From assembly GCA_963726755.1 (NCBI GenBank), contig CAVSDB010000003.1, positions 124,001 through 188,000 of the forward strand: 64,000 nucleotides of DNA. The letters are read 5' to 3'. Positions within the stretch are counted from its first letter, which is position 1. Each line of letters starts with the position of its first letter. Both the position numbers and the translations under genes were made by a program. This document shows, piece after piece, positions 9,427 to 18,709 of this stretch. The stretch comes from DATKIY01 sp963726755 (GTDB taxonomy: Bacteria > Actinomycetota > Actinomycetes > JAHEKZ01). The notes beneath the pieces were generated by a model, which did no database searches, was not told where the DNA came from, and was given only the letters and a program-made list of their open reading frames with translations.

Positions 9427-9945
9427 TCAACCCTTGGGGCGGTCCAACCGGCTCGCGAGCGCGAACCCGATGACAGCCATCGCGAACAGCACAAGCACAG
9501 GCAAGACGTCGTAGTTGAGGTATAGCGACCAGGGTGCCCAGGTTGTTCGGTAGGAGGGGACGCTCATTCCGAATATGCCGGGGACCTTGGCAGAAATGAG
9601 ATGGATGAATCCGACACCGGCAAGAATGCACCCAACCGAACCCACGGTTTTGGACAACGTCAGCGCCACGGAGTTCAGTGGGACGCCGCGACTGGTCAAC
9701 CACCATCCGAACACGGCGATAGCCAAACTGAGGGCAATGAGCAAATTCGCAAGGTTGTAACTCGAATGGACATTTGCATCGCCGATCAGGTCGCCATAGA
9801 GGACCTGACCCCACCAGTCTCGAAGCAGCGTCGCGACCGCAGCTGAGCCGGCAATGCCCAACGCAAACCCGAGAGACTTCGAGGTTGAATGCGAAGTGGG
9901 GCTGTTCGAGGCGGCAGTGTCAATACTTTCACTCGACGCGGTCAT
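9427..9945 (-). CDS. four-helix integral membrane protein of unknown function
   Basis: 172 residues from the ATG at 9945. After a Ser/Thr-rich cytoplasmic start there are about four hydrophobic stretches: GFALGIAGSAAVATLL, LANLLIALSLAIAVFGWW, a central VGSVGCILAGVGFIHLI and LPVLVLFAMAVIGFALA. No family recognised. A TTG seven codons upstream (9966) is an alternative start. Lies 30 bases after the DUF6758 start, same strand. Confidence 0.65.
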   Translation of the reverse strand: MTASSESIDTAASNSPTSHSTSKSLGFALGIAGSAAVATLLRDWWGQVLYGDLIGDANVHSSYNLANLLIALSLAIAVFGWWLTSRGVPLNSVALTLSKTVGSVGCILAGVGFIHLISAKVPGIFGMSVPSYRTTWAPWSLYLNYDVLPVLVLFAMAVIGFALASRLDRPKG

Positions 9946-10001
9946 GTTGAGCAGGCTACCCGTCAAGTACTTCTGAGCCTTCGAATTGGGTTTCGACGAG
10001 A

Positions 10002-10007
10002 TACCGT
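10002..10007 (+). promoter_or_regulatory. possible -10 element for a leaderless NUDIX transcript
   Basis: TACCGT fits TANNNT and lies 6 bases before the GTG start at 10014. There is no Shine-Dalgarno sequence between, so a leaderless mRNA is likely. Motif-based only. Confidence 0.35.
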
Positions 10008-10013
10008 CCCAGA

Positions 10014-10409
10014 GTGAACGTTCGATGCATCCGAGCGGTCGGCGCGGTCATTAGCGACGACGCTGGTCGGCTGCTCTTGGTGCAACGTGGTCACGAACCC
10101 AACCGCGGACTCTGGTCGCTGCCTGGAGGGCGAGTGCAGAAGGACGAGACCGACGAGACTGCTGTCGTTCGTGAGGTACGCGAAGAGACCGGACTAGAGG
10201 TCGTGGTCGACGACGAACTCGGCTCGGTCGACATCCCAGCGGGTCACGACGTCGTGTACGCCGTCCGAGACTTTCGGTGCACAGTGGTCGGTGGTGCACT
10301 CATGCGCGGAGACGACGCGGCGAACGTTGATTGGTTCATGCCGCGCAGACTGTTGAACTTGCGACGACTCCCGGACTCATCGACTACTTACGCAATTGGC
10401 GAGTGCTAA
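10014..10409 (+). CDS. NUDIX hydrolase
   Basis: 131 residues. The Nudix box is intact (GGRVQKDETDETAVVREVREETGLEV, shown here by its GGR start, REVREETGL core and spacing), so the protein should hydrolyse a nucleoside diphosphate linked to another moiety with Mg2+. The N-terminus (RAVGAVISDDAGRLLLVQRG) and PGGRV fit the ADP-ribose pyrophosphatase/MutT-like group; the exact substrate is not predictable. Starts with GTG and lacks a ribosome-binding site. Confidence 0.9.
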   Translation: MNVRCIRAVGAVISDDAGRLLLVQRGHEPNRGLWSLPGGRVQKDETDETAVVREVREETGLEVVVDDELGSVDIPAGHDVVYAVRDFRCTVVGGALMRGDDAANVDWFMPRRLLNLRRLPDSSTTYAIGEC

Positions 10410-10417
10410 GCCAGTAG

Positions 10418-10927
10418 CTAGTCGCGCGGAATCGGCGTTGGTCTACCGGGTTGCTCGCCGCCACGCGAATCGCCGTACGACTGCTTCGGCACCATGACCT
10501 TGCGCCGAAAGATGCAGACAACCGTGCCGTCCTGGTTGTAGCCGATCGTTTCGACGTAGACGACTCCTCGATCGTCCTTGGACTTCGACTCAGTCTTGTC
10601 GAGCACCGTGGTCTCGCCGTAGATCGTGTCGCCGTGGAACGTCGGCGCGATGTGTCGAAGTGACTCCACTTCGAGGTTGGCAATCGCCTTGCCACTGACG
10701 TCGGGAACCGACATCCCCAGCAGCAACGAGTAGATGTAATTGCCGACCACGACGTTCTTCCCGAAGTCAGTGGTCTTCGACGCGTAGTTCTCATCCAGGT
10801 GGAGCGGATGATGGTTCATGGTCAGCAGGCAGAACAAGTGGTCGTCGTATTCAGTGACGGTCTTGCCTGGCCAGTGTTTGTACACCGCGCCGACCTCGAA
10901 CTCCTCGTAGTAGCGGCCGAACTGCAT
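10418..10927 (-). CDS. MaoC family dehydratase, probable mesaconyl-CoA hydratase
   Basis: 169 residues from the ATG at 10927. A hot-dog fold hydratase: MQFGRYYEEFEVG, then DDHLFCLLTMNHHPLHLDENYA with the catalytic Asp-His dyad of the R-specific hydratase type, and GNYIYSLLLGMSVPDVSG. This closely matches the MaoC protein that Streptomyces carries in its ethylmalonyl-CoA gene cluster, which hydrates mesaconyl-CoA to beta-methylmalyl-CoA. Assignment rests on remembered family sequence and on the acyl-CoA dehydrogenase and CoA lyase nearby. The upstream in-frame extension lacks homology. Confidence 0.82.
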   Translation of the reverse strand: MQFGRYYEEFEVGAVYKHWPGKTVTEYDDHLFCLLTMNHHPLHLDENYASKTTDFGKNVVVGNYIYSLLLGMSVPDVSGKAIANLEVESLRHIAPTFHGDTIYGETTVLDKTESKSKDDRGVVYVETIGYNQDGTVVCIFRRKVMVPKQSYGDSRGGEQPGRPTPIPRD

Positions 10928-11129
10928 GACGGTCCTCTCTCGGATGGGCGTTCGGGAGAATCCTGCCGGACCCGCTCGCACATCACACTGCCGGGGTTCA
11001 AGGCAACAACTGTGCAGGATTGTTCAACTCAGCGATCAATTCCGCACGTCACCCACCACGCGTGTGCAATATGGAACGTTCTCGCGAACAACTTCGCACA
11101 GATTGTGCCTCTGGAATCCGGCCCCGGAG

Positions 11130-11612
11130 TCACGAGACAGACATGCTGCCCAGCGTCGTACGTGCCTCGGCGGCATGCTCCTGGGTGCAGGTCACAGCGT
11201 AGGTTCCGGCGACGGTCTGACTGCGTGACGTGAAGTCGCGCTTTCCCCCGGTCAGCGCATAGGCGACGAGGCCGAACACGATGCCGAAGATTGCGCCGAG
11301 CAGAAGTCCCGTCGCGACCAGAGACCAGAATTGGCTGTCGTCCTTGGAGAACAGCGCAATAAGGAACCCGACCAGTAACCCGAACCACGCGCCAGACAGC
11401 AGTCCGCCACCGGCAGCGCGGCCGTACGACATTCGTCCGGTAACCGTCTCGACCATTCGCAGGTCTGTCCCGATGATCTGCACGTGCTGCACGGCGAACT
11501 CCTGGTCGGCCAGGTAGTCGACCGCGCGCTGGGCATCCTCGTACGAAGCGCAGTCACGAATCGTCACCCGGCCCGGGCCAGCGACATCGTCAGCGCCGAT
11601 CGGTTGAGTCAT
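11130..11612 (-). CDS. general stress protein 17M-like membrane protein
   Basis: 160 residues. N-terminal YflT/GSP17M-like domain: RVTIRDCASYEDAQRAVDYLADQEFAVQHVQIIGTDL. Two membrane segments follow, GGLLSGAWFGLLVGFLIALF and LVATGLLLGAIFGIVFGLVAYAL, then a short alternating C-terminal part. The family is linked to general stress but has no known biochemistry. About 200 bases without a gene separate it from the MaoC start. Confidence 0.78.
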   Translation of the reverse strand: MTQPIGADDVAGPGRVTIRDCASYEDAQRAVDYLADQEFAVQHVQIIGTDLRMVETVTGRMSYGRAAGGGLLSGAWFGLLVGFLIALFSKDDSQFWSLVATGLLLGAIFGIVFGLVAYALTGGKRDFTSRSQTVAGTYAVTCTQEHAAEARTTLGSMSVS

Positions 11613-11644
11613 ATGAACTCCCTGCTCGTTAATGGCGACCAGCG

Positions 11645-12844
11645 TCAGCCTCTAGCGCGATAGTCCTCAAGCAACCGCCGACCGATGATCATCCGTTGGA
11701 TGTCCGCGGTGCCTTCTCCGATCAGCAGCATCGGCGCTTCACGGTAGAGCCGCTCGATCTCGTACTCCTTGGAGTAACCGTACCCACCGTGGATCCGGAA
11801 CGAGTCTTCGACGACGTCACGGCAGTACTCGCTCGCGAGGTACTTAGCCATGCCCGCCTCGAGGTCGTTGCGTTCTCCTGAGTCCTTCTTGCGAGCGGCC
11901 AAGACCATCATCGCGTGGGCAGCTTCGACTTTGGTCGCCATATCAGCGAGCCGGAACATGACCGCTTGGTGTTGCGCGATCTGCTTGCCGAATGCCTCGC
12001 GCTGCTGTGCATATGCAATACCGAGCTCGAAAGCGCGCTGAGCGACTCCGCAGGCTCGGGCAGCAACGTTGACGCGTCCGACCTCGACGCCGTCCATCAT
12101 TTGGTAGAAGCCCTGACCAGATGTCTCGCCAAGAATCTGTTCTTGCGTGAGCGAGAAGTTATCCATGATGAGTTCGGTGGTGTCGACCCCCTTGTAACCC
12201 ATCTTCTCGATCTTCCCGGGGATGGTCAGGCCCGGGAGCACCTCGCCGAAGCCCGCAGGCTTCTCGATGAGCAGCGTCGTCATGTTCTTGTAGACGCTGT
12301 CCTCCCCTTCGTCAGTGCGAACGAGCACGGCGACAACGGTTGACGTACCGCCATTGGTCAGCCACATCTTCTGACCTGTTGCGACGTAGGTGCCGTCCGA
12401 CTGCTTCACGGCGCGCGACTTAATCGCCGCGACGTCGGAGCCGCAGCCCGGTTCCGACATCGAAAAGGCACCGCGAATCTCGCCGGTGGCCATGCGTGGC
12501 AGGAAGTGCTCGCGTTGAGCTTGCGTGCCGTGTTGCAGAATCATGTAAGCGACGATGAAGTGGGTGTTGATGATTCCCGAGACGCTCATCCAGCCGCGCG
12601 CGATCTCTTCAACCACCAGTGCATAGGTCAGCAGGGACTCACCGAGTCCGCCGTACTCCTCCGGGATCATCAGTCCGAAGATGCCCATCTCCTGCATCTG
12701 CTCGACGATCTTCGTCGGGTACTCGTCGGCATGCTCAAGTTCGTTTGCAACGGGGATGATCTCGGCGTCGACGAACTCACGGACGGCCGCCAGAATCTCC
12801 TGCTGGACGTCAGTCAATCCCTCGGTCTGGGCGAGACGGCCCAT
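11645..12844 (-). CDS. acyl-CoA dehydrogenase, probable methylsuccinyl-CoA dehydrogenase
   Basis: 399 residues from the ATG at 12844, which has AAGGAG 6 bases upstream. FAD-dependent acyl-CoA dehydrogenase: FSMSEPGCGSD and KMWLTNGG (signature and FAD-binding segments), RIHGGYGYSKEYEIERLYREA, and GEGTADIQRMIIG, where the Glu is in the position of the catalytic base of medium-chain enzymes. The start (MGRLAQTEGLTDVQQEI) and GKIEKMGYKGVDTTEL match the Streptomyces enzyme encoded with the mesaconyl-CoA hydratase, so methylsuccinyl-CoA to mesaconyl-CoA is the likely reaction. Substrate is inferred, not shown. The 160-codon in-frame extension upstream is not homologous. Confidence 0.9.
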   Translation of the reverse strand: MGRLAQTEGLTDVQQEILAAVREFVDAEIIPVANELEHADEYPTKIVEQMQEMGIFGLMIPEEYGGLGESLLTYALVVEEIARGWMSVSGIINTHFIVAYMILQHGTQAQREHFLPRMATGEIRGAFSMSEPGCGSDVAAIKSRAVKQSDGTYVATGQKMWLTNGGTSTVVAVLVRTDEGEDSVYKNMTTLLIEKPAGFGEVLPGLTIPGKIEKMGYKGVDTTELIMDNFSLTQEQILGETSGQGFYQMMDGVEVGRVNVAARACGVAQRAFELGIAYAQQREAFGKQIAQHQAVMFRLADMATKVEAAHAMMVLAARKKDSGERNDLEAGMAKYLASEYCRDVVEDSFRIHGGYGYSKEYEIERLYREAPMLLIGEGTADIQRMIIGRRLLEDYRARG

Positions 12845-12946
12845 GCCGTACTCCTTCACGTTCGGCGTACGGCGGCTGACGCCTGCCGTCGCAACTGGTG
12901 TCGCCACTGCTGTCGAGCACATCGTAGCGACCGGTAGATTCCCCTC

Positions 12947-13927
12947 ATGGCAAACCCAAACCCCGATGCCCCTTGGATCAGTGGCGGCGCCGACGATCCT
13001 GACCCCAAAGCCCGCGAGTACACGGTTACGGCTCCCGACGGCCGCACGATAGGTGTCGCAGAGTACGGCCCCGAGGACGGCACTCCGGTCTTCTCCATTC
13101 ACGGCACGCCTGGCAGCCGGTACGGCGGTCCCCCACCGGAAAAGCCAGACCTCTACGACCGGCTTGGTGTTCGCTCCATCGGCTTCGACCGTGCTGGCTA
13201 CGGGCTCTCCACGCGCAACGCCGGACGCAACGTCGCCGACGCCGCAACTGACGTCGAAGCGATCGCTCAACACCTCGGAATCGATGAGTTCGCGGTTGTC
13301 GGCGGATCTGGCGGCGGACCGCACTGCCTAGCCGTCGCCACTTTGCTGGGTGACCGCGTGACGCGTGCCTCATGTGTCGTTGGGGTCGCACCGTACGGCG
13401 ACGACGGAATCGCGACGGATATCTGGATGGTCGGGATGACCAAGGGGAACATCGATGAGTTCAACTGGTCACTAGCGGGCGAAGCGACGATGCGGCCGAA
13501 TCTGGAGCGTCTTGCCGCCGAGGAACTGCCACGTCTTGAAATCGATCCAGCGACTGCGTTGGGCGACGACTACGAGTTGTCCGAAGGCGACAGGGAGATC
13601 ATGTCTCGCCCAGCTTTCGCACAGCGAATCAAACGCGGGTCGCAAGAGGCCTACCGAAACGGAGTCGATGGTTGGGTCGACGACAATCTGGCCTTCGTCA
13701 AGCCGTGGGGATTCGACCTGACAAAACTGTCGGTCCCCACGATGGTCTGGTTCGGCTTGCACGACACCCTGGTTCCCGCGTCTCACGGTGAGTGGCTCGC
13801 GGCTAACGTCAACGACGCCAAAGTCGTTCGGATGGCCGGAGGGCACATGGAACTGGCCAACCGAGCCGAAGACATGGTGACGTGGTTGATCGGTGGCGAC
13901 CTCCCGGAGGACGCCACGTCGTCATGA
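12947..13927 (+). CDS. alpha/beta hydrolase
   Basis: 326 residues. VFSIHGTPGSRYGGPPP (oxyanion loop of the HGTPGSR type), GFDRAGYGLS, nucleophile elbow GGSGGGPH, FGLHDTLVP (acid) and GGHMEL (histidine). This is the proline-iminopeptidase-like/hydrolase subgroup with a cap domain of about 90 residues. The stop overlaps the lysA start by 4 bases (ATGA), so the two are translationally coupled. Divergent from the acyl-CoA dehydrogenase, 102 bases between. Confidence 0.87.
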   Translation: MANPNPDAPWISGGADDPDPKAREYTVTAPDGRTIGVAEYGPEDGTPVFSIHGTPGSRYGGPPPEKPDLYDRLGVRSIGFDRAGYGLSTRNAGRNVADAATDVEAIAQHLGIDEFAVVGGSGGGPHCLAVATLLGDRVTRASCVVGVAPYGDDGIATDIWMVGMTKGNIDEFNWSLAGEATMRPNLERLAAEELPRLEIDPATALGDDYELSEGDREIMSRPAFAQRIKRGSQEAYRNGVDGWVDDNLAFVKPWGFDLTKLSVPTMVWFGLHDTLVPASHGEWLAANVNDAKVVRMAGGHMELANRAEDMVTWLIGGDLPEDATSS

Positions 13928-15198
13928 CCTTGCAGCAGGCGGGTGCGGACGTGCTGAGTCTCTTTCCTCCCAATACCGACTTGGCTGAAGACGGCACGAT
14001 CAGGATCGGCGGGTGCCGTCTTGACGACATTGCGCAGCAGTTTCAAACGCCGACGTTCGTTGTCGACGAGCAGGGACTTCGGGAGCGAGCACGCGCGATG
14101 CGTGACGGGCTCGCTGCACGGCGAACGCGCTCGGCCGTCGCCTTCGCATCGAAGTCCTTTCCTTGTCGGGCGGTCTACCGCCTCATGTCAGACGAGGGCT
14201 TGCTTATCGATGTCGCCGGTGGAGGGGAACTACAGCTGGCCCTTGACGGTGGCGTAGACGCATCGCGAATCGTGGTGCACGGCAACGCCAAGACTGATAG
14301 CGAGTTGGCCATGGCCCTCGACGTCGGAGTAGCCACCGTGGTCATCGACAGCGTCGAAGAGATCGAGCGACTCGACCAGATTGCTACGCGAGCTCAGCGG
14401 GTGCTGCTGAGGATTCAACCCGGGGTAGATCCCCGCACTCAGGCGGCGGTCTCGACCGGCCAACGCGGTTCAAAGTTCGGGATCGCGCTCGAACGGGTTG
14501 ACGATGCGGTGACTGCGGTACGCGAAAGTCGTCACCTCGATCTCGAGGGACTGCACCTGCACCTGGGGTCACAGATGCTGCACCTAGAACCTTGGGTTGA
14601 GGCGGTGAAGGTGGTCGGCGCACTCGGCACGTTCGACGTCTATGACCTCGGTGGCGGTCTCGGCATGCAGTACACCCGCGACGAAACCGCGCCATCGCTG
14701 GACGCCTACCTTGACTTGATCGCAACAGCTGCCGACACCCACCTGCCCGACACTGCAACCGTAATCATTGAACCTGGTAGGTCACTGGTCGCGAAATCGA
14801 CAGCGACCGTTTACACAGTCGTCACCGTCAAGGAAGGCGAGCCAACCTTTGTCGCCGTCGACGGTGGATTGGCTGACAACTTCGAGGCTTCGACGTACAT
14901 CGGTCAGCAATTCGAGGCGACGCTCGCTCAGCGCGTCGGTGGTGACCAACTGGTGAACGTGGTGGGTCGCCAGTGCGAGTCAGGTGACACCTTGGCCACC
15001 GGGGTGCGGCTCGATGACCCGAAGCCAGGTGATCTGTTGACGGTACCGATGACTGGCGCATACACCCACACGCTGGTCAACAACTACAACGGTGCGCTGC
15101 GTCCGCCGGTGGTGTTCTGTAGCAAGGGCCAGGCTCGTGCGGTCGTCCGTCGCGATACGTACGACGACCTACTCGCGCGAGAACTGCCCTGGCCCTAG
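13924..15198 (+). CDS. lysA: diaminopimelate decarboxylase
   Basis: 424 residues, normal for LysA. PLP-dependent fold III decarboxylase: AFASKSFPC holds the PLP lysine, HGNAK, HLGSQ, EPGRSLVA (phosphate-binding region) and CESGDTLA, with GAYTHTLVNNYNG near the end binding PLP and substrate. It makes L-lysine from meso-diaminopimelate, the last step of the pathway whose dapE, dapD and dapC genes are at 34.8-38 kb. Not next to thrA/hom as in some relatives; coupled instead to an alpha/beta hydrolase. The enzyme is cytoplasmic. Confidence 0.93.
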   Translation: MTLQQAGADVLSLFPPNTDLAEDGTIRIGGCRLDDIAQQFQTPTFVVDEQGLRERARAMRDGLAARRTRSAVAFASKSFPCRAVYRLMSDEGLLIDVAGGGELQLALDGGVDASRIVVHGNAKTDSELAMALDVGVATVVIDSVEEIERLDQIATRAQRVLLRIQPGVDPRTQAAVSTGQRGSKFGIALERVDDAVTAVRESRHLDLEGLHLHLGSQMLHLEPWVEAVKVVGALGTFDVYDLGGGLGMQYTRDETAPSLDAYLDLIATAADTHLPDTATVIIEPGRSLVAKSTATVYTVVTVKEGEPTFVAVDGGLADNFEASTYIGQQFEATLAQRVGGDQLVNVVGRQCESGDTLATGVRLDDPKPGDLLTVPMTGAYTHTLVNNYNGALRPPVVFCSKGQARAVVRRDTYDDLLARELPWP

Positions 15199-15217
15199 CA
15201 CCAACCAGAACTACGCA

Positions 15218-16698
15218 CTACCGAAGCACGAAGTACGAGTAGGTGACCCGGAACTCTTTCACGTCGTACCAGTCCCCCTTCACCGTTGCGAACACCCAGG
15301 TCACAGTCCCCTTGTGAAGGTATTTGTCCAACGAGACGTTCGGACCTGCGTGCCATCCCAGGTCAGAACTGACCCCCCGCGTCGCTCCGATGTTTCCCTG
15401 CGAGGTCACGTAGAGCTCGGCTCCTGGACCCGCATGACGGAACGCGCCTGCCCCATAGGTGTCCACGCTGACACTGCCGTAGCGGATCGCCCGCTTGACG
15501 TGTACACGGTGCACACCAGCGGCGAGGTCGTCGGCAGCGCTTCCGTTGCACTTCGAACGCGAGTAGTAGCCCGCGCCCTTGGGCCAGTCGAAGCGTGCCT
15601 GGGGGTAAGTTCAGCCGGTAAACGCCACCACAGTTGCCCGAAATACTTCCGACGAAACTCTGTACAGCGCTGACGGTCTGAGTTTTAGTTTGCTTCACTA
15701 ACCGCTTGTCGGAGACGGTAACCGAGCCCTTGGGGCTCACCGATGTGTTGCCGTAGTTGTCCTTGGCTGAGAACCGGAAGTTGTAGTTCCCGGCGGCCAC
15801 CAGATCGCCGTTGTTCTTTCGGCCGTTCCAAAGACCTTGAGATCAAGCCATCATGCTTGCGACCAAGGGACAACGTGCGAACCACCTGACCGCTGCGAGT
15901 AGATATCTCGACCTTGACAGAGGCGGCGTCCTCACCCATCCGTGCGTAAAGCCTCGTGGTGTCCAGGTAGTGGTCCTTGACGGGGTAGAACCGACGCGGC
16001 GACGCGTTCACAGCTCGCCAGGTTGGTCCACGTGTGTCTTTGGTGATGTTGACCGGATCGCTTTGCGCGCCAAGACACGTTGTGCCCGTCGGGTCGCACT
16101 GGACCGCACGCACACTGTGATTGCCCTCGTGCTTGCTACCCATCGAGATCTTGCTCGAGTACGGTTCCGTCGTATCGATAGCGACCAGGTCCCCGTCGAC
16201 CACGAACCCAACTGGACCGAGGCTCGAAGTCGCGCTAGCCGTGAAGCTGTCTCCGACGACGGTGCCGTTGGTTGGCGCCGTAAGACTCGGGGCCGCAAGC
16301 GTGATCGTCACAGCGATTGCCGTACCGGTCCCGTTGCAGTCGGCGAGTCCGTCGCAGTCAAAGGCGCGCAGGGTGATCGGCCCACCAAGACCCACCGTCG
16401 AAAAATTCGCGCTGGCCGCGCCAGTGGACGTGGCCACGGTCTGTTCGGACTGAGGTCCGGATGTCTCTAGGACGAATCGAACGAACGCGGCACTACTTGT
16501 CGCGTCCACCTCGACCGTTGAAGTTGATAGCGAATCGCCATCTGTCGGTGCGGTGATCACCGGCGTCGTCGGCGGCGCCGCCCACACGGTGACCGGCACC
16601 AGCGTGGCGGTGGCGGTGACGACTCCGATCAGTACCCCGACGCCGAGACGTCGGCGTCCCTTCGAGGCTGTCGCGCCGGTTGCGGATCCAACTGTCAT
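15218..16698 (-). CDS. secreted Ig-like/FlgD-Ig repeat protein, two +1 frameshifts
   Basis: Reconstructed from three frames, about 492 residues. The ATG at 16698 has AGAGGG upstream. Basic N-terminus and a hydrophobic signal segment (LGVGVLIGVVTATATL) ending near VWA-APP. Two Ig-like domains beginning VITAPTDGDSLS and SLTAPTNGTVVGD follow. After DTRGPT a FlgD-type Ig domain appears, with the WNGRKNNGDLVAAGNY signature split by a shift at 15830-15832 (AAA in place of AA). A second shift near 15610 joins VYRLN to TYPQARFDWPKGAGYYSRSK. The C-terminal 130 residues are a beta-rich domain of unknown type. Probably cell-surface or secreted; ligand unknown. Confidence 0.72.
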
Positions 16699-16809
16699 GC
16701 CAACCCTCTTGTCTCGACCCCATGGACGGTAACGCTGCGGGGGCATTCCCGCAGCAAAGTTGTGAGAATGTACCTGACGCCCGAAAGGTCCGGATGGCCG
16801 ACCCGCCAG

Positions 16810-17583
16810 TTAGACAGGATTGGCCTCACGGATGGCGTTCCCGCCGTCCACTACGAGCGTTTGTCCGGTGACGTAAGACGCGGCTGGGGAGCACAGAAAG
16901 GCCACTGCAGCGCCGATTTCGGCGGGTTCACCCATACGCCCAACGGGGGTTCGGGTTCCGTATTCGATCTCCTGAGGTAGCGACGATGGAGTACGGATCC
17001 AACCCGGCGCTACCGCGTTGCACGTCACCCCATGGGCGGCTCCTTCGACGGCGGTGGCCATCGTCAGCCCTCGCATCCCGCCCTTGCCTGCGACGTATGA
17101 GGCCTCGTTGGGCATCGCACAAGTCGTTCCTGATGTCGAGGTCACATTGACGATGCGACCAAAGCCGCGCTCGATCATTCCGGGCAGCACGGCCTGAGTC
17201 ACCAGGAACGCGGTGTCCAAGTTCCGCATGATGCCATGACGCCACTGTTCTGGCGTCATGTCAGCAATCGACAACCATGCTTCCTCTTCTGTCACGCTTG
17301 TCATACCAGCATTGTTCACGACGACATCGATCGGACCATAGGTCGAGACTACGTCCCTGACCAACGCGGCCACTTCTTCAGCGATTGTCAGGTCGGCGAT
17401 GAAACCTGCCGTACCGTCGCCGAGTTCGGTCGCACGATCGTGAATGCGCGCGGACGTCGCAGCGACTGCAACTCTCGCACCGTGTTCGACCAATGCGCGT
17501 GCACACGCAAAACCGATGCCACCTGGGCTCCCCGCGCCGGTGACGAGTGCCACGCGTCCCTGCAAATCGGTGGCGGCAGTCAC
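16810..17583 (-). CDS. SDR family oxidoreductase
   Basis: 257 residues. Classical short-chain dehydrogenase: the TGAGSPGGIG coenzyme loop (residues 16-25), NNAGMT, a VTSTSG serine, the YVAGK active-site YxxxK, and the C-terminal TGQTLVVDGG. NAD(P)H-dependent oxidation or reduction of a hydroxyl or keto group. GTG start lies one base after the stop of the CoA-ester lyase gene, so the two form an operon. A step acting on the lyase products is possible but not shown. Confidence 0.92.
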   Translation of the reverse strand: MTAATDLQGRVALVTGAGSPGGIGFACARALVEHGARVAVAATSARIHDRATELGDGTAGFIADLTIAEEVAALVRDVVSTYGPIDVVVNNAGMTSVTEEEAWLSIADMTPEQWRHGIMRNLDTAFLVTQAVLPGMIERGFGRIVNVTSTSGTTCAMPNEASYVAGKGGMRGLTMATAVEGAAHGVTCNAVAPGWIRTPSSLPQEIEYGTRTPVGRMGEPAEIGAAVAFLCSPAASYVTGQTLVVDGGNAIREANPV

Positions 17584-17584
17584 G

Positions 17585-18577
17585 TCAACTCACCGGCTGC
17601 GTTCTTGTCCTGCCGTCATCTGCGGACGCGTCAAACCACACGGTGCGTTTCATGGCAGCGGCACGGCCCTTGCCCGAAACGACTAACGCCATCTTTCGCG
17701 ATGCTTCGTCGATCATCTCGCTTCCGAGCATCACGGCACCGCGCTTGCCACCGGCCTCGGACGTGTAGAAGTCGTACGCGTCGAGGATCAACTCGGCATG
17801 GTCAAAGTCATCTTGCTTCGGCGAGTAGACCTCGTTCGCAGCGTCTACCTGTCCCGGGTGAAGCACCCACTTGCCGTCGAAGCCCAAGGCCGCCGACCGT
17901 TCAGCCACGCGTCGGTAACCCTCGACATCGCGGATCTGTAGGTAGGGACCGTCGATCGCCTGCTTGTCGTACGCACGCGCTGCCATCAAGATTCGCATGA
18001 GGATGTAGTGATACGCGTCGCCTTCGGTGTAACCGGGCGGCTGCTCCCCCACCACCAACGTGCGCATGTTGATACTGGCCATGAAGTCTGCCGGCCCGAA
18101 GATCACTGCTTCGACGCGAGGACTCGCAGCAGCAATGTCGTCGACGTTGATCAGCCCGAGGGCGTTCTCGATCTGCGCTTCGATGCCGATCCGTCCGACC
18201 TCGAGGCCGTTCGCCTTCTCGATCTGGGTAAGCAAAGTATCCAACGAGACCACCTGCTCGCGGTTCTGCACTTTCGGCAACATGATGCAGTCCAGGTTTG
18301 TACCGGCCCCCTCGACGACCTCGATCACATCTCGGTAGGTCCACTCTGTCGTGAAGTCATTGACGCGAACCGTACGCACTTTGTTCCCATAACCGCCTTC
18401 GTTCAACGCCGCGACGATGTTCTTGCGAGCGTCGGGTTTCGCCAGCGGCGCTACGGAGTCTTCGATGTCCAAGAAGACCTGGTCCGCGGGCAATCCCTTG
18501 GACTTATCCAGCATCTTCGGACTGCTACCCGGCACCGCCAGATTCGAACGGCGGGGCCGCAACTCGCGCTCAGCCAT
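17585..18577 (-). CDS. HpcH/HpaI-type CoA ester lyase, probable malyl-CoA/beta-methylmalyl-CoA lyase
   Basis: 330 residues of the CitE/Mcl1 TIM-barrel family: AVPGSSPKMLDKS, ADQVFLDIEDSVAP with Mg2+-site acids, CIMLPKVQ, GIEAQIENA with the conserved metal-binding Glu, FGPADFMASIN, and KWVLHPGQVDAANE. The sequence matches the Streptomyces ethylmalonyl-CoA pathway lyase that cleaves beta-methylmalyl-CoA into glyoxylate and propionyl-CoA. Together with the MaoC hydratase (10.4 kb) and acyl-CoA dehydrogenase (11.6 kb) it covers three consecutive steps. Substrate is inferred. Confidence 0.88.
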   Translation of the reverse strand: MAERELRPRRSNLAVPGSSPKMLDKSKGLPADQVFLDIEDSVAPLAKPDARKNIVAALNEGGYGNKVRTVRVNDFTTEWTYRDVIEVVEGAGTNLDCIMLPKVQNREQVVSLDTLLTQIEKANGLEVGRIGIEAQIENALGLINVDDIAAASPRVEAVIFGPADFMASINMRTLVVGEQPPGYTEGDAYHYILMRILMAARAYDKQAIDGPYLQIRDVEGYRRVAERSAALGFDGKWVLHPGQVDAANEVYSPKQDDFDHAELILDAYDFYTSEAGGKRGAVMLGSEMIDEASRKMALVVSGKGRAAAMKRTVWFDASADDGRTRTQPVS

Positions 18578-18709
18578 CTCAACGCTCCTTCAGACACCTT
18601 CGCGGGGCGGTCGCCGCCAGCTTCTGGTCGACGCGGTGCGCGCGAGCCTATCGAGAACCCACTCGGGTCGAACACGCGACGCCAAGGCCAGGTATGACAG
18701 GCTGCCGTC

